Numbered from the stretch's first letter, positions 10,415 to 22,487 are shown. The stretch is DNA of 64,000 bases from Bathynomus jamesi (GCA_023014485.1 JAJOZX010007497.1:158247-222246); one strand, 5' to 3'. Made by a program: numbers and translations. Notes: generated by a model from the letters alone, not told the origin.

Positions 10415-10475
<61 letters not shown>
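10415..10475. repeat. (CA)n(TA)n microsatellite
   Basis: A compound dinucleotide run. 10147-10414 upstream is degenerate TATA-rich DNA with nothing recognisable. Confidence 0.95.
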
Positions 10476-10478
<3 letters not shown>

Positions 10479-10494
10479 CATATATACATACATA

Positions 10495-11045
10495 CAGTGG
10501 TGTAGTGCTGTGGGAACGCGTGGGAACGGCGTTCCCTTACTTTTTTTGGTAGACGGAACGGTGTTCCCTCACTATTTCAAATAAATCCGAACTTACAAAT
10601 CTCTAACGTCATGAAATTTTAATTCCCACCCCTAGAAGAAATATGAGAAAGAATCATTAACTGTTTCATTTCTTTTAGCTTCGACTGAGGCAATGCTAGC
10701 CTATAAAGATCTGATGAAACAGTCACCACGGCGTACCAGTTGTTAACTTTTTTTTATTTAATCATTCCAGTTGTTAGCTATTTTTATTGATCGTACTGGA
10801 TGTCATATATCTAATGACACTGGAAATACTGCATCTTCAACCTTGGAATATATCCTAATATCCAGTGCATATGACCTCAAAATATCCATGAAATTGGTCA
10901 GATTTCAAAAGATTTCCCGGGGGGCTTACAGTGCCCCCGGACCCCCAGCTGTATAGGCTCGCCGCGCTTGCCATTGTCCCCCCCACATCTGAGTAACACT
11001 TTCAAAATGCGTTACCTCACTTCTTTATTTAGCACTACACCGCTG
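10495..11045. mobile_element. hAT-type MITE
   Basis: The left end CAGTGGTGTAGTGCT and the right end (reverse complement CAGCGGTGTAGTGCT) are inverted. The CAGYGGYGTAG style of terminus is typical of hAT elements. The interior (about 550 bp) has only an open frame of about 60 codons and no transposase motif. Flanking microsatellite hides the target duplication. Confidence 0.65.
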
Positions 11046-12532
11046 TGTGTGTATATATATATATATATACATACATACTGTATTACAATGCATTTATTGT
11101 GTTGCCTAGGATAAACAATGCAAATTTATTACAGGAACTACACTTGCCTTGATTTCTGAGCTTCATTCAGAAGTTGAAGCTATGCAAAGCTCCTTTGTAA
11201 AGGAGAAATGAAGGACTAAAGAGATGGAACAAAGAATTCAACACTTAGATTATATCTCTGTTCCTGAGGAGATTGAAATTGAAACAGGTTTGTGGGAATG
11301 ACTGACGTCGGTTTTTTTAAAGCTATGAAGTTAGAGAAGTCTTTGCATTATATCGCTGAAATCCATTCGCAAAATTTCAGCCTTCAATTTAAAACATTAA
11401 ATAACATTTTTAATACCTCTTTTTTGAACTCTAAATTAGATCATAAATGAGTTATTTATTATTGCAAAAGTAATAAGTAATTTATTTGTTTGTATTCGTT
11501 GCAAATCACGATAATTTAATATAAAACTTCTCTACACTCAAAATCCTTTCGCTCGTATAATATACATTATTTTTTAGTTTTATTGGACACTCTAAATTCT
11601 CCAAAGTAAACGTGTTGGACATAAAGGTACACTCGGGGAAGAGCAGCCGTGGGAGCCAATGATTCTGTCAGTCCGAAGATGATTTAAACATGGACTTGCT
11701 CGTGTATCATTGGTTTTAAGTTTACTAAATATTTATTATTTGATACTAATTTTCGGTTGCACTTTTGTCATTCTCTTTATGAAATTCACTAACATTAATA
11801 ATTAATTGTTTAACATATAATTATAAAAAAACAAAATTATTTAAACGAAAAATTATTTTAATTATTAGAAATATCATTAATAAAATAATGTAATTAATAA
11901 AATAATTTTAATAGAATAACGAGTGTCTCTATAATGGATATTAAGTTCCACAAATTTATAGTTTTTCATGAATCTTTTCTCCAGTTCACATTTTGGATAA
12001 CACATTTTACAATTTAAGTGACTACTCATGAATCTCTCATGGCTCTTAGTAATATATTATAACCCACTAAATTAATAGAATGCCCTTTTATTTACGTGTA
12101 TAGTTACAACATCATATTTTCTTTGAATATTCAAGGCATACAATTATAAATTACATTCACAGATTTTTCTTCCCTAGACCACATTGCCACCATGGAATTT
12201 TTGACATCAAAGAATATGGAGGGAAACCACTCTTCCACTATCTTCGACGAATCAATTTTAATGTCTTCCTCAGGAAACCATCAGACGGTTCTTCGATTCA
12301 GTATGTCTCAGCAAATTCAAAATACTTAAATGTCATTTATGGTTTTCTACTAAATGGAATTAGATTTTCATCATAATGTTTTTTAAATAGATAAATTTAA
12401 AAATCCTTTCCCAAAATGTTTAATAAATGAACATTTGAGAGGAGATACTTTAGTTTAAAATCGTGTGCGTAAAGTTTATATATAATTATTGAAGTAAATA
12501 GAAAACTGAGTGCGTGAGAGTATACTACTACC
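11046..12532. other. No recognisable feature
   Basis: AT-rich DNA. 11130-11310 has a short coding-like stretch on the plus strand (LALISELHSEVEAMQSSF ... HLDYISVPEEIEIE, one stop between) and 12180-12310 has locally less AT-rich sequence, but I cannot identify either. Confidence 0.4.
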
Positions 12533-12765
12533 TCTAATAATAATAATAATAATAACAATAATGATAATAATAATAATAGTAACAATAATAATAATAATAA
12601 TTTAGGCATAACACTGAGGCCTAACGCGGCCCAGGTTTAATTCCTGTATTATTATTATTAACAGCATGATCGGGTTTCGAATCCTTCGTGCCAGTGTCTT
12701 TATTTCCCTTATAAGGGTTTCCCATTGTTACACACTGAGCTACGCACGTTGATATTGTGGAAGTA
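12533..12765 (-). repeat. tRNA-derived SINE with trinucleotide tail, plus (ATA)n tract
   Basis: On the minus strand about 12765-12665 reads GTGCGTAGCTCAGTGTGTAA (A-box TAGCTCAGTGTG) and GAAGGATTCGAAACCC (B-box), then an (ATT/TAA)n tail near 12640-12660. A separate imperfect (TAA)n tract lies at 12533-12602. Head and tail match a tRNA-type SINE. Confidence 0.6.
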
Positions 12766-13351
12766 TAAGATAGAATGAATGTTCAGAGCTGAGGGAAATT
12801 GTGATCATTAAACTGTGATGGAGCACAATTGAATGAATTAATAATAGAAGAAAACGTCTCATACTCTTAATATTTCTCTACATAAAGTAAGTCGTAAAGA
12901 ATAAAATTAGTTTTAATTGAAAGTATGATGTGGAATCATTTTATTATTTTTCCACCAAATAGGAGCACGAGTTAAAGTAAAACAATTTGACAAAATAAAG
13001 ACCTCCAACACTTTATAATAGAGTAAAATTAATGAAGGAAAATGAACATAAAGAGGTGATGTATACGCAATGAAGAGGTGATGTATGCGCAATAAGCAAA
13101 GTGCAATAAATAAAGTAAAACTCGATCACAATTTGAAGTTGAGACGAGTGTCAGATATTAATAAATGAAGAGCATTGGTAACTATGGGAAACAAATCCAA
13201 TTAAAGAAATAGTGAAGAAGGTAAAGCGTATATAGAAAATTATAAGCATCGTAACTATTTATTGCTTACATTGTTAATTTGTTGTGACGGAATATCATTG
13301 AATGGTGACATAAATTAAGTGAATTTCCAGAATCGAAGTAAATACAAACAG
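12766..13351. other. No recognisable feature
   Basis: AT-rich with small internal direct repeats (GAAGAGGTGATGTATACGCAA-like, 13055-13095). No open frame or known motif. Confidence 0.4.
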
Positions 13352-13395
13352 TGACAATAAATGCTGAAAATTATGGAACGAAAGTAAGAGTAACT

Positions 13396-15015
13396 AATCA
13401 CTGGTCGACAAAATCGAACTTCTTATTTGTCACATGAACAAAGATGGTGGATCTTATAGGTTTTTTACCGCTGAGTTCAAAAATGGCCTCAAAGTTTTTC
13501 TATCACCCACCAATATTGAGTGAATCGAAAATGAAATTTGGACTAATTTATAGGCGTAATAGCAATATCAAAGTAGAAAATGCATATTGAATTCACCTAA
13601 ATGTGGGTACTGATGATTTACGTTTGTATTTCGCCTCTGGGCCATCCCTTGACAATGTCCAGCAGTAGTCATCCAACATGCTGGGGCTCCACTTGCCCTG
13701 GTATCGCTTCTCCATCGTGGATATTTGTTGATGAAAGCGTTCCCCATGCTCATCACAAACATCGCCTAAGTTTGTTGGGAAGAAGTCGAGATGCGAGTCA
13801 AGAAAATGAATTTTCAATTACATGTTGCACCCCACGTCTTTGTAGGCCCTGAGAAGTTCTTCAACAAGTGACTCTTAATTTTCGGCCTTGAAGTTTCCGA
13901 GGAAATTTGTGTTCACTACTTTAAATGCTCTCCAAGCTGCTCCTTCAACTTCACTTAGAGTTTCATCAAACGCGCTGTCTCTCATGTTTTCTCTAATTTG
14001 CGGGACCGGAAATATCCCTTCTTTGTTTTTGACCACGCTGATCCTCGGAAATTTCTGTTTCAAGTAGACCCCCCCCCCCCTGCCATTTTGATCCATAGCC
14101 TTAACAAAATTTTCCATTAAACCAAGTTTAATATGTAGTGGTGGCAAATAACTTTTTTGGATTAAGAAGAGGTGAACTGGTGAGATTTTTATGCCCTGGA
14201 ATCAACTCTTGTCGAAGTGGCCATTGTTTCTTTGAGTAATGGCTTTCCCGTGCTCTGCTGTCCCATTCACAGCGGAAACAACAGAATTTCGTATAACCCA
14301 GTTGTAAACCAGGAAGTAGTGCAATCACTTTCAAGTCTCCACAGATATGCCAAGAGTATTTATCATATTGGATATGTTTCACAAGCAGGTGCATATTGTC
14401 GTATGTACGGCATGTGCTAATGGAACTGAAGGGTATTTATTTCCATTATGAAGTAATACAGTTTTTAAACTCAGCTTCGAGGAATCAATAAATAGGCACC
14501 ATTCGTTTGGATCAACATCGTCCGTCAGTAAACCATGTTGAGCTTCGTCATTACCATTGCACATCAATTTCATTTTCATCATCTAAACTCCACGTTTCCG
14601 GTGGCCTTGGTACTGGCAAATGTTTATTATGTAAAACAGGCCTTATGGCTGATGATAAATTTGGGTATTGTACCATATGTTTAGATTTCGCAGCAATGCC
14701 TAGTGTATTTGTTAAGCAGAAATAACAATCCGTTAAATGGTCTTTCGGCTCTCTCCATATCATCGGAACAGCAAAAGGCATTTGACGAGACCCATTTAGC
14801 CAGCCTGTCAGACGTCTTAAACACGTAATACAGCATATATGAGGTGCCCACGTCTTGTTCTGATCTCCTACCTTGCAACCAAAATAAAGTTCGTATGCTT
14901 TTTTGACGAGAGGGGTGAAATTTCGCATTTGAAATTTAAGTGTTAACTCTCTGCACGCATAACAGAAACAGTTTGGATGGTTGACACACTTGCGTGGCAT
15001 TCTGTCATGAAACAA
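13396..15015 (-). pseudogene. Putative DDE transposase, copy C, intronless and broken
   Basis: Minus strand from about 14998. Cys-rich N-terminus (KCVNHPNCFCYAC, HICCITC, PMIWREPKDHLTDCYFC), then a deletion of roughly 110 residues after an acidic linker near 14560. Then NEWCLFIDSSKLSLKTVLLHNG, SWHICGDLKVIALL, GYTKFCCFRCEWDSR, PPLHIKLGLMENFVKAM, NTNFLGN, HFLDSHLDFFPTNLGD, DEHGERFHQQISTMEKRYQG and DYCW, ending near 13593. CGDLKVIALL runs straight into GLQLGYTK, so the intron present in copies A and B is absent here. At least four frameshifts. The left end of the element is probably near 13396 (CACTGGTCGACAAAAT resembles the family terminus); the right end was not found. Confidence 0.7.
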
Positions 15016-15344
15016 TACGAACGCACGGACACAAAAATTGATTAAGGAAAATCAAGAATAAAATGCACGATGTTCACTAAGTGAAATCAAATGAGTAACT
15101 GACAAATGAAAGTCAACAGTGACGTGTAGCAACTTATAAGCAGAGGAAGAGGAAGGGGCAGACCCCGCCCCCTTCCTAGTCTCACTCAAATTCTAAGTAA
15201 TGTAAATTCGTGTGTCACTCTAAAACTGCGGGTGATAGAAAAATTGTTTTCATTTTCGTAATCAACGTAAAAAATTACACATAATTCAAGTAAAAATATC
15301 TCTGTGACAAAAAATGCTGAAAATTAGGGGAAGAAAGTAAGGGT
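15016..15344. other. Flank between copy C and the LTR element
   Basis: 15300-15344 (TGTGACAAAAAATGCTGAAA ... GAAAGTAAGGGT), joined across the LTR element to GGGTAACTAAT at 24078, is a direct repeat of 13352-13395, the sequence abutting the left end of copy C. No coding content. Confidence 0.5.
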
Positions 15345-16913
15345 TGTCGTAACCATGCAATTGGCACGCAGAAATGTTAGTTTTAAGATTTTAATTTTGT
15401 TCTCAAAAAGCCAAGCGTTTTGGGTTATGAATATTCATAAAGGCATAAGTTAAAGATGTTTCCGGTGGTAGAACGGTCGTTCTATTTAAGTTGTTGTTCT
15501 CAGGGGAAGAGGAAACCCAAACCGCTTGGCCGCGGAGATTTACAACTAAAGGGTCCAGATGTACAAATGGTTAGTTTCTCTTTCGCATGATGGTGCGACT
15601 TTTGTAAGGCAGATTCGAAGACGCTGCTAAAGTTGAACCACGAGGGGGTCATAAACTTAGGACTTCGAATCTGTTAAATATATTTAAATGTATTTTTTGG
15701 GAAGAAGGAGGGGTTTATACCCGGAAATCAGGTCCCGCTCCAATCAGGGGGCCCAGGATCCTGGGAAACGTAGTAAAGACGCCTTCTTTCCCTCTTGTAT
15801 GGGTAATAGCCTTCTGGGGGGACGGTCTTAAGGAAAACAAAGGGTTTGATAGGCTTTCAGAACATTGGAAGGCGGGGTCCTTCAAAATTGTAAAGTAAAT
15901 TCGAAAATTGTTAAGTTAGTTGTAGTCGTTCCTCCTTGAAGTTAACTGTGGCTAAACAAACCCCCTGTAGACTTGTGGCGTAAGAAACTTTAAAACGGAA
16001 AGTATAGCATGTCATTAGCTTACGCGGAAACCTGTGTATAAGAAAGTATTGTTAGCGACCTTAACCGATAATTTGATTGTATCTTAATTAATGTTAACCA
16101 ACGGACCAAGAGTTTTGTGAAACGTAAACTTTCCATTAGTTTAATTTGGCTCCAAGTAAATGCTAAACGGGGTACGTCTGGGCCCCTAGTTCCTGAATCC
16201 GTCAATTTGGGTTCAGAAGTAAGTCCCGTTAGTTGATATACGGTAGTGTTGAAAATTTTGGGCGGGCCGTAAATCTACGGTCCGTACGCAGCACAAGTGG
16301 GAGTAATTTTGTCTCCTGCCAGTAGTAAGTAAAATAATTCTTCGAATATCTGGGTCGAATTCCGACCACTTCATTTCTTGTTATTTATTTTTGTTGCACT
16401 AAAATATAAAGCCCCTCGATATATAAATTATTGAAATTCAGATAACTGTTAACTTTTTCTTTAGATTTATCATTGAATTATTTGTTACAGAAAATTGATC
16501 AATTTAACGATGTAAATTCATATAACTGTGACCTTTGTCTTTGACGTTAAGATTGGATTGTATTGTATGGAAATTTATAGATTTACTTCAGAATAAACTA
16601 TTAAATGCATGTACTGTGTCGAGTAACATTTAATAAAATTTATAAGAGGGCGTGTGTTGTTCTAAATACCTTGTGATAGACCTCTCTTGTTAGCTGAGGA
16701 AAATTAACGTTCAAGTAGGCTTTTGGAAAGCCGAAGGAACCTAGCCTATCAATTTAAAGGGCCATCCGTTTGGGTAGGCCGAGTCATCCTGGACGAAAAT
16801 AAGAGATAAAATCACCGGGTACGCCCAACTTAAAGGGTGCCCGTGAAGTGAATTAACGTAATTAAAAGGGTGTCCAGTACCATAAATAAATATACGGGTT
16901 GGGCACTACATCA
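15345..16913 (+). repeat. 5' LTR
   Basis: Starts TGTCGTAACC and ends GGGCACTACATCA. It matches 22510-24077 with about ten differences by eye (roughly half of them 1-2 nt indels), i.e. about 99% identity over 1.57 kb. Confidence 0.93.
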
Positions 16914-16915
16914 GA

Positions 16916-16932
16916 TGGTGTCAGAAGTGGGA
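16916..16932 (+). promoter_or_regulatory. Primer-binding site
   Basis: TGGTGTCAGAAGTGGGA lies 2 nt after the 5' LTR. It is complementary to a tRNA 3' end ...TCCCACTTCTGACA-CCA, the sequence of animal tRNA-Leu isoacceptors as I recall them. Confidence 0.75.
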
Positions 16933-17126
16933 TCCTATTGCAAGGTATTTATCGCAAGAGTGTAACTTGTTGTTAAAATAAATTTTCGTGACAGTAAAGC
17001 ACGAACGTAGAAAGTATTTGCAACAGTAATTCGGTAAAATAATTGAGAACAGTAAAAAGTGTCGCTAACAGTGAGTACAGTTTTAAAGGTTTTAAAATAA
17101 AGATAAATAAACAAATAAACTTCGCA

Positions 17127-18416
17127 ATGTCGGTAAAGAGCGTGGAAATAACGAATGAAGAAAGCACAAGTGACATGAGTGATACCGAACCAACGAACTT
17201 AAACGAAATAAGTACAGAAAGTTTGGAAAATTTAAAAAGGATAAATTTGGCCAACAGTAATTGGTTACTCAAGGAATGCAAGGAATTAGGGGAAGAAATA
17301 AATCGAAGAGGGTCGAAACTGGAAGACCTTACAATAATTACTCCGCAGCTGGAGTATTTGGACAACCGAAGGTCGGGGGTTCGTCCCCGAAGAATCACTC
17401 TAGTTCCTCCCGTTACAGAAGAAGAACTTTCGAGGCAGGAAAGGATTGGGTGGAGACCAGAGAACCCAGAAGACATCCCAAAGAATCCTTGCAGAAGTGC
17501 ACACACCACAAGAGACGAGAAACACCGCACTGACGAAGACCGGCAGAAGAATATAAAAACCGTCGTACAGGTATTAAAGAGTACTAGCTTACCTTTGCAA
17601 CGTGAACAGGCAGTAAGGGGTCCTGAGCAAACGACTTTTGGACACACAGTGGAAGGAAGTTCGCCGAAGTTTATGGGCGAACGGGCACAAGAGAACCCAG
17701 GAACCAGCCCAAACGCCGTCAGGAAGGAACAAGGTGAGACAGTCAACCCAATTGCCACAGGAACATTAAGTGCAGGTAATGCCTTGGTTCAGGCTAATCC
17801 CACAAGGAGACATATTAAAGTGGGCATACCTAAGGACGCGTTGAAGACCGTTATGCCGGAGTATGCTTGTAATTGCATCAAAGGAACATCCTTTCGGGAC
17901 TATTGGATGGAATCAACCCAGTTTTCGGTAAACAACCCAAGCTTAGGACTAAGAGATGAAGAGGTCCTAAGAGAAGAAACGCCACATGACAGAAGCCGAA
18001 GATTGCAGAAACTGCAAAATCCTCCCACATCCTGGGACTACAACTCACAACATTCAAAAGAAAGAACAGCCACAAAGGAGGACAACATCAAGGATGTGGA
18101 GGTGAATGACGGAGACAAGTCCAGCAAGAGAGGAGAGCCCAGAAGGAAGAACTGTGACACTGGTCACAGGAGGAATAAAACAACTCAAGAAAGTGACTAC
18201 AACCCTATCAGAAACCAGAAGAGAAAACAAACCAAGTCAAATGAAGACAGAGACTCCAAAGAGGAAACAATGGAAGAAAGTGGCCAGAGCCAGTGCAAGA
18301 TTTGTCAGCAAATGCGAAATTGGGAAGAGGCGTGCCCTCGAGCAAACCTTCGACAGGATGGAAGGAGAAGCCTCCCGAATAGCTTCAGAGGAAGTAGCGG
18401 CGAGTCCGTCGGCTAG
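17127..18416 (+). CDS. Gag-like polyprotein, 429 aa
   Basis: Uninterrupted frame from ATG 17127 (MSVKSVEITNEES) to a stop at 18414-18416, about 210 nt after the LTR. Hydrophilic, charged and Gln/Arg/Lys-rich in its second half. A single Cys cluster (CKICQQMRNWEEAC) near residues 390-405 may be a degenerate nucleic-acid-binding knuckle; no clean CCHC box. Position after the primer site and before pol is the reason for calling it Gag; the sequence itself is not one I recognise. It is the only long intact frame of the element apart from the integrase C-terminus. Confidence 0.6.
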   Translation: MSVKSVEITNEESTSDMSDTEPTNLNEISTESLENLKRINLANSNWLLKECKELGEEINRRGSKLEDLTIITPQLEYLDNRRSGVRPRRITLVPPVTEEELSRQERIGWRPENPEDIPKNPCRSAHTTRDEKHRTDEDRQKNIKTVVQVLKSTSLPLQREQAVRGPEQTTFGHTVEGSSPKFMGERAQENPGTSPNAVRKEQGETVNPIATGTLSAGNALVQANPTRRHIKVGIPKDALKTVMPEYACNCIKGTSFRDYWMESTQFSVNNPSLGLRDEEVLREETPHDRSRRLQKLQNPPTSWDYNSQHSKERTATKEDNIKDVEVNDGDKSSKRGEPRRKNCDTGHRRNKTTQESDYNPIRNQKRKQTKSNEDRDSKEETMEESGQSQCKICQQMRNWEEACPRANLRQDGRRSLPNSFRGSSGESVG

Positions 18417-18584
18417 GACTGATCACCCTACCAGTACTCGTCGCTCAACAAGCTTCCACCGCGCTGAGCGATGGTGGAGCTTCCGTCACATTGACATAAG
18501 CTATGCACAAGAACATCGGGAGCCTTCTTTGGACAGTGGCCAACTTCTCAGTACACAGTCGCACCGGCCCCGCCCATTCATGTA

Positions 18585-19375
18585 AGAGGAGTAGAAGTAA
18601 GTTTGACTATGGGAAGTGGGGTTGAAGAGTTCTTTTGTGTCTGTGTAATTCCAGAGGCTCAGCAAGACTTGACTATAGGCGTATTGTTTCGGAGGATATG
18701 AAGACGAAACAAAGGTACGCAGCCCAGGTAGACCACCGGAAGAGGACAGTCACTCTGAATGAAACAGTAACCACAAGTAAAGGGAGTAGACAGTAAAGTG
18801 CGAGGGTGACTCTGGTAGAGGCAATCCCGCACGAAAAACTAAAGGTGGCCGCCGTGATTCTGACGAGGGAAGTCAGAGACCCGGGGACGTAGTTCCCTTG
18901 GACGTCTATTCTCCGCTGCACGGGATGTGCAGTGAAGCTCGGGGAAACTTAAAAATGTTACCGAGCAGGATCCCACAGGGGAAGATAAGGTTACTGATGA
19001 TCAATCAGGATGACGAAGAATACATTGGCGAAAAAGGAGACGTCGTGGGCCTAGTGACGGAGGCAGAGCTAATAGGGAGGGTAGTCGACACGGCCGGTCG
19101 ACGCTTACCCCAAATTGGAACGAATGTCACGGTGAAAGGAAGTCAAGCATCGAAGAAGGACTTCGAAGAACGAGTGACACGCCTCAAGTCCCATGTCCTT
19201 GGTTGGAAATCCTTTTCCGACAAAGAAAGGAAAATCGTCGAAGAGTGGCTAAGGGATTATTCAGATGTCTTCTTACTGGATGGCGAGCCATTGGGTTATG
19301 ATAACCTGATGCCAATGACAAATAGCAGAAATGCTGGATCAAGGAGTGATACAGCATAGCCGCTCCCCCTGGTCG
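18585..19375 (+). pseudogene. Pol N-terminal region (protease and linker), degenerate
   Basis: 18585-18700 reads EEFFCVCVIPEAQQDLTIGV, the form of the C-terminal half of a retroviral-type protease (V-x-lLG-x-D) with the key residues lost. 18973-19375 encodes the protease-RT linker (DFEERVTRLKSHVLGWKSF, WLRDYSDVFLLD) and the first RT finger (EMLDQGVIQHSRSPWSFPLV), with a stop between frames at about 19357. Confidence 0.6.
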
Positions 19376-19650
19376 TTTCCATTGGTAATCGTGGAAAATT
19401 TGGGGAATATGGGTTCCCCTGGACGTCTATTCTCCGTTGCATGGGATATGCGGTGAGGCTTGAGGATACTTGGAGAAGTTGTCGAGCAGAATCCCCAAAG
19501 GGAAGTTAAAGGAAAAGGGAATAGACGAAGAAGAAAATTTGGGGTATGGTTTCCCCTGGACGTCTACTCTACGCTGCAATGAATGTGCAGTGAGGCTCAG
19601 CGTGGTTTGCAAGTATCACAGAGCGGGAAATCTCAACGGGAAGTTAACCC
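18893..19650 (+). repeat. Three copies of a ~100-bp repeat in pol
   Basis: TTCCCYTGGACGTCTA ... TGCAGTGARGCTC ... GAGCAGGATCCC-like units begin near 18893, 19413 and 19553. The second and third are adjacent, and the third abuts the inverted RT block. Confidence 0.7.
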
Positions 19651-20100
19651 TTTCCAAGGACAATGAGGTCATCTAAGTAAATCTGTACTTCCTTGTCCAG
19701 TTGCTTCGGCAAAATAAAATTCATTACTCTTTGGAACACTGGTGGACTATTGGACAATCCAAACGGGACCACCCTGAACTCGAAATGACCGCTTCCCGTG
19801 GGGAAGGCAGTTTTCGAGATGCTATCGTCGTGAATGGCCAACTGCCAATATCCCGAGCGTAAATCCCTGCTCGAGAAGTAATGAGTCCCGTGCAACTTGG
19901 CCAAGGTTTCCTCAATGATGGGTACTTAATATTTGTCCTTGCTGCCATTGACGTCCCAAGGTCTATAGTCTACACAAAGCCTCAGGGCCCTACGCTTCTT
20001 TTCTTCAATCGCTTCCCCTTGGGACTCCTGTGGTCACTCTTCGTTCCTAGTGATCACTTGGTCCTGGTACTCTACCGGTGACGGTAGTAGTTAATCTTTT
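19650..20100 (-). pseudogene. Reverse transcriptase palm, inverted relative to the element
   Basis: On the minus strand, opposite to gag, RNase H and integrase, the sequence reads RALRLCVDYRPWDVNGSKDK, a stop, AKLHGTHYFSSRDLRSGYWQ, FPTGSGHFEFRVVPFGLSNS, PPVFQRVMNF and VQIYLDDLIVLGKG. This is the Ty3/Gypsy RT from fingers to the YLDD active site, in one almost clean frame. The plus-strand RT N-terminal finger ends at 19375 and the RT thumb resumes on the plus strand at 20395, so a segment of pol has been flipped in place. Confidence 0.85.
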
Positions 20101-20394
20101 CTTTCGTCGGTCTTCTTCCCTTTGAGAGCGACGGACATCGGTGAACATGCGTCTTGAGGTGTTATCAATCTCTTCTTAGTCACTTGTGGAAATTTGACTC
20201 TTTCTCACCGTGACACTTGTTCCATTTTTCTTTTCGGGCGAGGAATCAAACGGCTCCTCCGACGAACCTCCCCGTTCTCGTTGCCTCAACCACCATGCCG
20301 ATGTCATCTTATCTTCAAGGTAATACTCTTCAGTCGTCACCTTATTTCTCAAGATACTTTACCGCCTCCTTGGAAGGTCTTTAGAAGGACATGA

Positions 20395-20840
20395 CGAGAG
20401 GGTACGACGAGCCTTGGATAGCCTACGCACCTCCAACTTAAAGGTAAAGTTGGAAAAATGTCAGTTATTACAGTCCCAGGTGGGGTAATTAGGCCATGTG
20501 GTCACCAGGAACGGGGTGAAGCCACAACAATCCAAAGAAGAGGCCATCAAAAACTCCCAGAGGCCAACCAACAAAAAGGAATTGAAGCAATGTTATATTT
20601 GGGCAGAGAGTCATCGTCCGTTCTGACCATAAGCCGTTGAAGTGGCTTCTGAGGGAAGGACACCGAGAGCCCAATGGAAGACTAGAGCGTTCGGTTATGA
20701 CATTGCAAGACTGCGACGTTCTCATCGAGTACGTGAAAGGCAAACTCAACAGAGTGGCCGATTTGGTTGTCCCGCCCGCCTGGAGTGACGAGGGAGTTTG
20801 TGAACGCAATATCCGAACAAAGCGATCATTGATCGCAAGG
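20395..20840 (+). pseudogene. RT thumb and RNase H remnants
   Basis: 20395-20580 reads RALDSLRTSNLKVKLEKCQL, then (after a TAA) LGHVVTRNGVKPQQSKEEAI and RPTNKKELKQ, the usual thumb/connection. 20590-20790 carries VIVRSDHKPLKWLLREG, GRLERSVMTLQDCDV and IEYVKGKLNRVADL, the C-terminal half of Gypsy RNase H. The N-terminal part of RNase H is missing, indicating a deletion near 20585. Confidence 0.75.
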
Positions 20841-22130
20841 TAATCGGCAAACAACAGCAGAAGGACGTTGAAATAGCGGCAATTCGAGCAGCCATCGAAG
20901 AAGGAAAGGCTTTCAGCTGGTCCGTAACCAAGCCCATCCAGCCGTCGAGGGTCAAACTAGTGAGGAACCTGCTGGTTTACATCGATGCGAACGGAAGAGA
21001 GGTCATCGTAGTTCCTAAAAAAGTTGAGAGAGCAGCTCATTTGGAAAGCCCACACTGATGTCGGGAGCATTCATCCGGGAGCTGCCGGGACTACAGAAAT
21101 CCTACGGGACCTTTATTTTGGCCAGGTATGGTTGGTTCAACCATACTGGCAGCAATAAAGGACAAGACGGCCCGGGAGGTGGCGGACAAGTGCCATCGTT
21201 TGATACGGTGCAAACTGGGTGCCCCTTCAGCAGCAGTATCGAGACCAAGGCAAGGAGTTCTGGAACTCTACCTTGCAGGAGCTCTTCAGGGTTTGGGAAG
21301 TACAACACCAACGGACCGCCGCATACCAGCCCCAAAGCAACGGGAAGGTCGAACGTCTGAATAAAGAGGTATGCATCAAACTCCGCATACTTTGTGAAGA
21401 AACTGGACGAGACTGGGGTAAAATCCTCGACACCGTGGAATTGTCCTTGAACATCCGAGTGCACCGAGCCACGGGACATTCTCCATTCTTCTTGATGTAC
21501 GGGCGAACCCCCAACGTACCTTCAAAGCTATTTCGCATGCCACAGGAGGCATGCGTGAGCCCGTACATCCCAGAGGAATACGCCGAAGACCGAAAGAGGA
21601 GTCTGAGCGAAATATACCGCCGAGTGGAAGAGTTGATGCGGAGATACGAAAAGGCTAACGGAATCAAGGAATTGAAGCCGTTCGAAGAGAAGGCGCCCCA
21701 TGGCTTGGTGTACATTGATTACCCACGACCGGGTAGATGCAAGTTGGAGCCCCGGTACGAGGGTCCATACATCATCATCGAACAGAAGACTCCAGTCACT
21801 TATCTCCTACGTCACATGATCACTGGACATCAGATAGTGATCCATCGAGACCGCATCCGCCGCAGCAGCGAGGCCCCATGGGACGTCGAGCGACAAGGCG
21901 GGGCGGACGGCGCAGGGGATGAGATGGGGGAAGGGCCACCGCCCCTCCTCTTTGGAGTTCCGCCCTCGACACCGGAGAAACATCCACAAGGGGAAGTGAA
22001 CCAGAGTGCGCTTTTTGCCCGCTGGCAGGACCGAGTGGCGGAAGGGGATCCGCCGGGCGCCTCCGAGCTACTTCCTCCCCGAGAGCTTCGCCCAGGGAAC
22101 GGAGGAACATACATCGACCCGTGGAGGTGA
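20840..22130 (+). pseudogene. Integrase with core deletion and long C-terminus
   Basis: The zinc-binding region is degraded (20980-21130). After WPGM at about 21120 the sequence jumps to IKDKTAREVADK, losing the part of the core with the first catalytic Asp. From 21219 a clean 300-aa frame keeps the second Asp (DQGKEFWN), the Glu (QPQSNGKVERLN), the GPYIIIEQKTPVTYLLR chromodomain-like fold and a Pro-rich tail. The tail contains two copies of a ~100-bp repeat (about 21993-22110 and 22125-22215; ARWQDRVA). Confidence 0.75.
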
Positions 22131-22487
22131 ACCGGAGTGCACCTCCTGCCCCCTGGCAGGACCGAGTGGCGAGCAGGAGCCGCCAGGTGCTTCCGAACTA
22201 CCTCCTCGCGGGGACCTTATGGGAATAGGGTCCCCGGAGAAAGCAGACAGGCTGCTTTCCCAGGGCCACCGGTTGAGCGTCTGTATGCTCTTAGGCCCCG
22301 ACCTCGAGTACACTACGAGGAACCCGAGGATGACTAAAACTAAATGTGTCAGTGTTGGTGTCCCAATAAAGGGAACAAATAAAATCTATCAGTGATAGTG
22401 TCCCAATAAAGGGGACAAGTAAATGGAAAATTTTTGTGAGTAAAGTGATAATACCCGACCCTAGTTAAGAAAGTTTGCATCGGAGTG

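Noticed and set aside
10323..10505. 60-aa frame of Ile/Tyr/His repeats
   Set aside because: Microsatellite translation.
12397..12609. 70-aa poly-Leu frame
   Set aside because: Product of the (TAA)n tract; signal-peptide-like only by composition.
16020..16205. 61-aa frame found twice (16020 and 23187)
   Set aside because: Lies in both LTRs; duplicated because the LTRs are, no coding evidence.
16973..17758. 261-aa minus-strand frame
   Set aside because: Antisense shadow of the Gag-like gene.
21102..22114. Several long minus-strand frames opposite the integrase
   Set aside because: Antisense of the conserved integrase; no motifs.
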